64,000 bases of DNA, taken from Muricauda sp. MAR_2010_75. GTDB taxonomy: Bacteria > Bacteroidota > Bacteroidia > Flavobacteriales > Flavobacteriaceae. The DNA is taken from assembly GCF_000745185.1 (NCBI RefSeq), contig NZ_JQNJ01000001.1, positions 3,640,501 to 3,704,500 of the forward strand, written 5' to 3'. The notes beneath the pieces are model-generated. The model saw only the letters and a list, made by a program, of their open reading frames with translations. It was not told the DNA's origin and did no database searches. Position numbers and translations under genes: made by a program. Positions 59,107-64,000 of the stretch are shown here, piece after piece (position 1 is the first letter of the stretch; each line of letters begins with the position of its first letter).

Positions 59107-59138
59107 AAAAAGGGGATGTCAAAAACATCCCCTTTTTT
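59107..59138. terminator. Bidirectional terminator between the micro-ORFs and rpoD
   Basis: Stem GGGGATGT (59112-59119) / ACATCCCC (59125-59132), with five A before it and six T after it, so it can stop transcription from both sides. Confidence 0.85.
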
Positions 59139-59157
59139 ATTTTCTCTTTCTTCGAAT

Positions 59158-60021
59158 TTATCCCAAATAGGATTTTAAAATCTTACTTTTTGAGGTATGC
59201 CGTAGTTTACGGATGGCCTTTTCGCGTATTTGACGCACACGCTCCCGGGTCAAATCAAAGGTGCTGCCTATTTCTTCCAGGGTCATGGAAGGTTGGTCCC
59301 CAATGCCGTAGTACAGTCGGACTACGTCCGCCTCTCGGGGGGAGAGCGTATCCAATGCACGATTGATTTCCGTATTCAAGGATTGGTGCATTAATCCTTT
59401 GTCCGGTTTTGGCGAATCCCCTGCGTTGAGCACATCATACAGATTTGAGGTTTCGCCTTCCTTCAACGGTGCGTCCATGGAAACGTGTCGACCAGTATTC
59501 TTTAGGGATTGTTTTACCTCAGAAACGGTCATATCCAATTCTTTAGCAATTTCTTCTGCGGAAGGTGGACGTTCATGGGCCTGCTCCAAATAGGAAAATG
59601 TCTTTTTTATTTTATTAATGGAACCTATTTTGTTCAAAGGGAGTCTTACCACACGGGATTGTTCCGCCAATGCCTGAAGAATGGATTGGCGAATCCACCA
59701 CACGGCATAGGATATGAATTTAAACCCTCTTGTCTCATCAAATCGTTTGGCGGCCTTAACAAGGCCTACATTGCCCTCATTGATCAAATCTGGGAGTTTC
59801 AGCCCTTGGTTTTGATATTGTTTTGCAACGGAAACCACGAATCGTAAGTTGGCATTGGTCAATTTTTCCAGTGCCAACTGATCCCCCGCTCTAATGCGTT
59901 GGGCCAACTCCACTTCCTCTTGAGCAGTAATCAAATCAATTTTACTGATATCCTGTAGGTATTTGTCAAGGGATTTGGATTCTCGGTTGGTGACCTGTTT
60001 GATGATTTTTAACTGCCTCAT
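59158..60021 (-). CDS. rpoD: Primary sigma factor RpoD/SigA
   Basis: 287 residues, the short Bacteroidota form without region 1.1. Region 1.2 [20 protein letters not shown], region 2 [20 protein letters not shown] and [20 protein letters not shown], region 3 from about 130, and region 4 with [20 protein letters not shown]. It directs RNA polymerase to the TTG / TAnnTTTG promoters that are seen throughout this window. It stands alone, convergent with the micro-ORFs. Confidence 0.96.
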   Translation of the reverse strand: MRQLKIIKQVTNRESKSLDKYLQDISKIDLITAQEEVELAQRIRAGDQLALEKLTNANLRFVVSVAKQYQNQGLKLPDLINEGNVGLVKAAKRFDETRGFKFISYAVWWIRQSILQALAEQSRVVRLPLNKIGSINKIKKTFSYLEQAHERPPSAEEIAKELDMTVSEVKQSLKNTGRHVSMDAPLKEGETSNLYDVLNAGDSPKPDKGLMHQSLNTEINRALDTLSPREADVVRLYYGIGDQPSMTLEEIGSTFDLTRERVRQIREKAIRKLRHTSKSKILKSYLG

Positions 60022-60218
60022 TCTTAATTATGGTTTGTACGTGTTATAAGCTTACATTATACATTATAAAAGCCTATTTTCCAAGTCTCAAATGTTATTG
60101 TTATCAAAATGTTATGAGCAAAACAGCAAAAATTTTAAAAAGTGCTCATTTTATCCATTGTTGATAGTATCTTAATAGAAATGCGATCCTAGTGTTCCAA
60201 CGTACTCCAAAAAACTCC

Positions 60219-60226
60219 TAATTTTG
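60219..60226 (+). promoter_or_regulatory. -7 box just before the helicase gene
   Basis: TAATTTTG ends 6 bp before the TTG start codon of the helicase at 60233, so the transcript would be leaderless or nearly so. No clear -33. Confidence 0.4.
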
Positions 60227-60232
60227 TAGGGT

Positions 60233-61777
60233 TTGTTAATTCAGAATACAAAAGCCATTTTTCCCTTGGAAGTAAAAAAAGGAGTAAACAAAAAAACATT
60301 ATACGATTACCAGCAAGAAGATTTACGCAAAATCTTCAAGCACTTAGATGAAATGCCCGAGGGCACCAATTTGCTGTACCAACTTCCCACAGGTGGGGGA
60401 AAAACTGTTGTTTTTTCTGAAATAACCCGAAAGTACATCCAAAACACGGGCAAAAAGGTGATGGTGCTCACGCACCGGATTGAGCTGAGCAAGCAGACCT
60501 CTCAAATGCTCCACGGGTTTGGTGTGGCCAACAAAGTCATCAACAGCGAGGTCAAAGAACTGTACGATCAGGATGATTATATGTGCTTTGTGGCCATGGT
60601 CGAAACCCTCAATAATCGCCTTCAGGAAGAAAAAGTGACCATTAACAATATTGGTCTGGTCATTATTGATGAAGCCCACTATAATTCCTTCCGGAAACTC
60701 TTTAAATATTTTGATAAGGCCACCATTCTTGGGGTGACGGCAACGCCGTTGAGTTCCAACATTAAACTCCCCATGAAGGACAATTACAAGCATTTGATCA
60801 TTGGGGAATCCATTAAATCGTTGATTGAAAAAGGGTTTTTGGCCAAGGCCAATCTCTACAATTACGATGTGAGCCTTAAAACCCTTAAACTGGGCATCCA
60901 TGGGGACTATACCGTAAAATCATCAGATGAATTCTACGGAAACCACAGTATGCTGGGCAAACTATTAACGGCCTATGAGGAAATTGCAAAGGGAACCAAA
61001 ACCTTGATTTTCAACAATGGTATCAACACGTCGCTGTACGTCTACGAAACCTTTAAAAAGGCAGGCTACAACATTCGCCATTTGGACAATAAAAACACGG
61101 CCACGGAAAGGCGCGAAATTTTGGACTGGTTTGCGGAAACCCCGGATGCCATCCTCACCTCCGTCAGTATCTTGACTACAGGTTTTGATGAGCCTACCGT
61201 GCAATCCATTATCCTGAACCGAGCTACGAGATCACTCACCCTATATTTTCAGATGATCGGGCGCGGTTCCCGGGTATTGCCAGATAAGGACGAGTTCAAT
61301 GTTATTGATATGGGGAACAATATTGCCCGTTTTGGGCCGTGGGATGTTCCCGTAGATTGGCAAGAAATCTTTCATTTTCCTGATTTTTATTTGGAGAATA
61401 TTAAAAATGATGAGGAAATTGAGCGCGACTTTGTCTATGAAATGCCCGATGAACTCAAGGCCAAGTTCAGCAAATCCGATGACATCACCTTCGATATTAA
61501 AGCAGAGTACAAAAAAGTGTTTGCCGAAGGGAAAAAATCCAAAGAGGTTCTGGAGCGAAGCATTGAACAGCATGCCAAAATTTGTGTGGAAAACAGTGAA
61601 GATGTGTTTGATGCCCGGATTCTGGCCAAAGAACTCAAGGATGAAATTGCGTACCGGGTGCGCCAATATTCCTATTGCATCATGAACAACACCAAAAACT
61701 ACAAGGAGTGGTTGGAGGAGGACTATGAGCGAAAACTCCGCTCCAGTATTTCCAAGAAGTTTGCCGCAATGCTTTAG
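60233..61777 (+). CDS. DEAD/DEAH-box helicase (superfamily 2)
   Basis: 514 residues. Motif I QLPTGGGKT (about 44-52), motif II DEAH in LVIIDEAHYNSFRKL, motif III GVTATPLSS, and motifs V and VI in SILTTGFDEPT and YFQMIGRGSR. The N-terminus YDYQQEDLRKIFKHLDEMPE is the Q-motif-like region. It resembles the DNA/RNA helicases of the restriction-type SF2 branch (UvrB/Ski2-like), but has no nuclease or methylase next to it. TTG 60233 is the only usual start; the GT gene follows after 2 bp. Confidence 0.9.
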   Translation: MLIQNTKAIFPLEVKKGVNKKTLYDYQQEDLRKIFKHLDEMPEGTNLLYQLPTGGGKTVVFSEITRKYIQNTGKKVMVLTHRIELSKQTSQMLHGFGVANKVINSEVKELYDQDDYMCFVAMVETLNNRLQEEKVTINNIGLVIIDEAHYNSFRKLFKYFDKATILGVTATPLSSNIKLPMKDNYKHLIIGESIKSLIEKGFLAKANLYNYDVSLKTLKLGIHGDYTVKSSDEFYGNHSMLGKLLTAYEEIAKGTKTLIFNNGINTSLYVYETFKKAGYNIRHLDNKNTATERREILDWFAETPDAILTSVSILTTGFDEPTVQSIILNRATRSLTLYFQMIGRGSRVLPDKDEFNVIDMGNNIARFGPWDVPVDWQEIFHFPDFYLENIKNDEEIERDFVYEMPDELKAKFSKSDDITFDIKAEYKKVFAEGKKSKEVLERSIEQHAKICVENSEDVFDARILAKELKDEIAYRVRQYSYCIMNNTKNYKEWLEEDYERKLRSSISKKFAAML

Positions 61778-61779
61778 CC

Positions 61780-63012
61780 ATGAAAAAGGCCTTCTTTATC
61801 GGATATGTTTGGCCTGAGCCCAACACTACGGCAGCAGGACACCGTATGGTCCAATTACTGGAAGCCTTTCAAAGTTTCGGGTATCAGATTACTTTTGGTT
61901 CCACCGCGGTGAAAACGGAATACAGTTTGGATTTAGATGCATTCGGTATCGATTCAGTGTCTATTGCATTGAACGATTCCAGTTTTGACGATTTCATCAA
62001 AATGCTGAAACCCGATGTTGTGGTCTTTGACCGTTTTATGATTGAGGAACAATTTGGTTGGCGGGTGGCCGAATTTGCTCCACAAGCCCTTCGGATATTG
62101 AATACCGAGGACCTCCATGCCTTGCGAAAGGCTAGGGAAGAGGTTCATAAAAAGAATCTATCCTTCACTATTGATGATTGGAAAAACCACCCCATGACCT
62201 TGCGGGAAGTGGCCAGTGTTTATCGTTCCGATATTACGTTACTGGTTTCCACTTATGAAATGGAGATTCTTCGGAATGAATTGAATATTCCTGAATCATT
62301 GCTTTTCCATTTGCCTCTGATGTTGGATAAATTGAATGAATCTTTAGTTTCAAAATGGCCCAAGTTTGAAGAACGAAAAGATTTTATCTGTATTGGAAAT
62401 GGCAAGCATGCCCCAAATGTAGATTCCATTCAAATATTAAAAAATGAGATATGGCCACGCATTCACAAACAACTCTCTGAGGCTAATCTTTATGTGTATG
62501 GTGCCTATTTACCCCAACAGGTTAAAGAAATGCACCAGTCAAAAGAGGGCTTTCATGTTGTTGGCTGGAAAAAAAACATTGAAAACGTTCTCAAAAATGC
62601 TCGCTTGCTTCTGGCTCCCTTACAGTTTGGAGCTGGAATCAAGGGAAAATTATTGGATGCCATGTGCTATGGAACACCAAGTGTCACCACAACCATTGGC
62701 GCTGAAGGAATGTTAGGAGATTTACCTTGGAATGGTACCATTTCTGATGAATGGAGCTCTTTTGCAAATGCTGCTGTTGAATTGTATCAAAATCGCAAAA
62801 AATGGAACGAAGCACAAAAAAATGGGGCAGTGCTCATCAACAATTTGTATGAAAAAGAATTCCAAAAGCAATCACTGAAACAAAAAATTGAAGCAACAGC
62901 ACAAAACCAGGATTCTCATCGGTCCAAAAACTTCATAGGACGAATGCTACAACACCATACCCAAGCCAGCACCAAATACATGGCGAAGTGGATCGAGGCA
63001 AAAAACAGTTGA
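61780..63012 (+). CDS. Glycosyltransferase (GT4-type fold)
   Basis: 410 residues. GT-B fold: N-terminal Rossmann half starting AFFIGYVWPEPNTTAAGHRM (donor/acceptor loop), and a C-terminal half with FICIGNGKHAPNVDS, GWKKNIENVLKNARLLLAPL and GAGIKGKLLDAMCYGTPSVT, whose last part carries the nucleotide-sugar glutamate region typical of GT1/GT4. No membrane helix. It starts 2 bp after the helicase. Acceptor and sugar are unknown. Confidence 0.88.
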   Translation: MKKAFFIGYVWPEPNTTAAGHRMVQLLEAFQSFGYQITFGSTAVKTEYSLDLDAFGIDSVSIALNDSSFDDFIKMLKPDVVVFDRFMIEEQFGWRVAEFAPQALRILNTEDLHALRKAREEVHKKNLSFTIDDWKNHPMTLREVASVYRSDITLLVSTYEMEILRNELNIPESLLFHLPLMLDKLNESLVSKWPKFEERKDFICIGNGKHAPNVDSIQILKNEIWPRIHKQLSEANLYVYGAYLPQQVKEMHQSKEGFHVVGWKKNIENVLKNARLLLAPLQFGAGIKGKLLDAMCYGTPSVTTTIGAEGMLGDLPWNGTISDEWSSFANAAVELYQNRKKWNEAQKNGAVLINNLYEKEFQKQSLKQKIEATAQNQDSHRSKNFIGRMLQHHTQASTKYMAKWIEAKNS

Positions 63013-63014
63013 AC

Positions 63015-64000
63015 CTACCGTTTTCTCAACTCAAAAATATCCTTTCTCCTGTCCTTTAAATTTCTTACGGCACCAAATTGATGCAGTTCCCGTAATAGGT
63101 CAATATCCAAGTCCGCAATAAGTATCATTTCAGTATTGGGTGTTGCTTCAGCTTTGATCCCATTGGTAGGAAATGAAAAATCGCAGGGGGTAAAGACCAT
63201 GGACTGGGCAAACTGGATGTCCATATTATGAACATTGGGCAGGTTACCAACGCTTCCTGCAATGGCCACATAGCATTCATTTTCTATGGCTCTGGCCTGT
63301 GCACAATTCCGAACTCGGGAATACCCATTTTGGGTATCAGTCAAAAAAGGAACGAAGAGGATGTCCATTCCCTCATCGGCAAGAAGTCGACTTAATTCAG
63401 GAAACTCTGAATCATAGCATATAAGGACCCCTATTTTACCACAATCCGTATCAAAAACCTTGAGTTCCTTGCCGCCCTGTAACCCCCATACTTTGGCCTC
63501 ATCGGGGGTAACGTGCAATTTTTCATACCGCTCCACGGTTCCATTTCTTTTGCATAAATAGCCAACATTGTACAGCTTTCCGTCCTTTATTTCGGGCATA
63601 CTCCCTGCAATAATGTTGATATTGTACGAGATGGAAAAATTGGAAAATTTTTGTACGATTTCTTCGGTATGCTTTGCCAATTCCCGAATAGCCTCCGCTT
63701 CGCCCAAATGGTTGTTTTTAGCCATTAGTGGCGCATTGAAAAATTCTGGAAATAGTGCAAAATCTGAGCGATATCCTGAAACAGCATCAATAAAATATTC
63801 GGCTTGCTGAAGTAAGGAGTCAATATTTTCATACGGACGCATTTGCCATTGAATGAGCCCCAACCGTACCACCTTTTTCTTGGTAGCTGCCTTTTTTATC
63901 GGCTTTTCATAATAAATATTGTCCCATTCCAAGAGCACCGCAAATTCCCTGGAGGCTTCATCACCTTCCAAATATCCTTTTAATATTCTGGCCGGATGAA
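63015..64000 (-). CDS. GNAT-nitrilase fusion, C-terminal part (5' end beyond window)
   Basis: The frame is open to the right edge (HPARILKGYLEGDEASREFA), so the TTG at 63971 is not the true start. The visible part is the end of a GNAT-type domain (EFAVLLEWDNIYYEKP) and a full carbon-nitrogen hydrolase domain: glutamate in ALFPEFFNAPL, lysine in YEKLHVTPDE and nucleophile cysteine in VLICYDSEFPELS. Bacteroidota carry such fused N-acetyltransferase/amidohydrolase proteins of about 500 residues. Substrate unknown. Confidence 0.85.
   Translation of the reverse strand, partial: HPARILKGYLEGDEASREFAVLLEWDNIYYEKPIKKAATKKKVVRLGLIQWQMRPYENIDSLLQQAEYFIDAVSGYRSDFALFPEFFNAPLMAKNNHLGEAEAIRELAKHTEEIVQKFSNFSISYNINIIAGSMPEIKDGKLYNVGYLCKRNGTVERYEKLHVTPDEAKVWGLQGGKELKVFDTDCGKIGVLICYDSEFPELSRLLADEGMDILFVPFLTDTQNGYSRVRNCAQARAIENECYVAIAGSVGNLPNVHNMDIQFAQSMVFTPCDFSFPTNGIKAEATPNTEMILIADLDIDLLRELHQFGAVRNLKDRRKDIFELRKR

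Noticed and set aside
60233..63012. SF2 helicase plus glycosyltransferase as a defence island
   Set aside because: No nuclease, methylase, reverse transcriptase or integrase is adjacent, and the helicase type is widespread in flavobacterial chromosomes.
1..64000. tRNA, rRNA, CRISPR arrays or prophage genes
   Set aside because: No cloverleaf-like segment, regularly spaced repeats, or phage structural genes were noticed in the gaps; these were read by eye, so a tRNAscan or Rfam search could still find something small.

Overview
The window comes from a member of the Bacteroidota, almost certainly a marine-type Flavobacteriaceae (Muricauda/Maribacter-like; the genus is a guess). Evidence: PorX, the response regulator of the type IX secretion system; an LpxC-FabZ fusion; fused HisB and HisIE; the short Bacteroidota primary sigma factor; promoters of the TTG / TAnnTTTG type instead of -35/-10; and moderate-to-low GC. 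It is ordinary chromosome, densely coded on both strands, with one insertion sequence and several small repeat families. No rRNA, tRNA, CRISPR array or prophage was seen.

Layout. 1-2.4 kb (minus): start of serA, serC and an orphan LuxC-like acyl-CoA reductase, divergent from a 2x[4Fe-4S] ferredoxin. 3-10.8 kb (plus): ychF, an EamA transporter, both topoisomerase IV subunits (parE-parC) and a sterol-desaturase-family hydroxylase. 10.8-12.5 kb (minus): XRE regulator, lipoprotein and TerC protein, divergent from an M14 peptidase; the same palindrome lies at both promoters. 13.9-17.7 kb: Lrp/AsnC regulator, DinB protein, aroB and proline dehydrogenase. 17.9-19.7 kb: a membrane-protein gene whose last codons were replaced by a 1222-bp IS3-family element with a 4-bp target duplication. 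19.8-24.3 kb (minus): alanine dehydrogenase, tsaE, porX and a 44-residue exported peptide. 24.3-30.3 kb (plus): HD phosphohydrolase, lpxD, lpxC/fabZ, lpxA, efp and a second LpxD-like acyltransferase, i.e. the lipid A module. 30.3-34.9 kb: sucD, fabG, a large VWA membrane protein and a prohibitin-like protein.

34.9-44.3 kb is a complete histidine operon, hisG-D-C-B-H-A-F-IE, preceded by a leader peptide with two adjacent His codons and a terminator/antiterminator pair that fits ribosome-mediated attenuation. The operon also holds two GNAT acetyltransferases, a DinB-like protein, a four-helix-bundle protein flanked by inverted repeats, and a family of REP-like hairpins with covarying stems in three gaps.

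44.4-64 kb: a VWA/MoxR-type AAA pair, two tandem alpha/beta hydrolases, the cysE-cysM cysteine pair, a DUF1080 lipoprotein, a TspO/MBR-like protein, DUF72, a thioesterase, an M19 dipeptidase lipoprotein, a possible degenerate Hpt protein, a small helical protein and two paralogous micro-ORFs convergent with rpoD, then a DEAD/DEAH helicase, a glycosyltransferase and the C-terminal part of a GNAT-nitrilase fusion cut by the window end.

The observations I rate highest are the his attenuator, the inverted-repeat-flanked four-helix-bundle cassette, the covarying REP family, the twin micro-ORFs beside rpoD, and the shared palindromes between the XRE and M14 genes.
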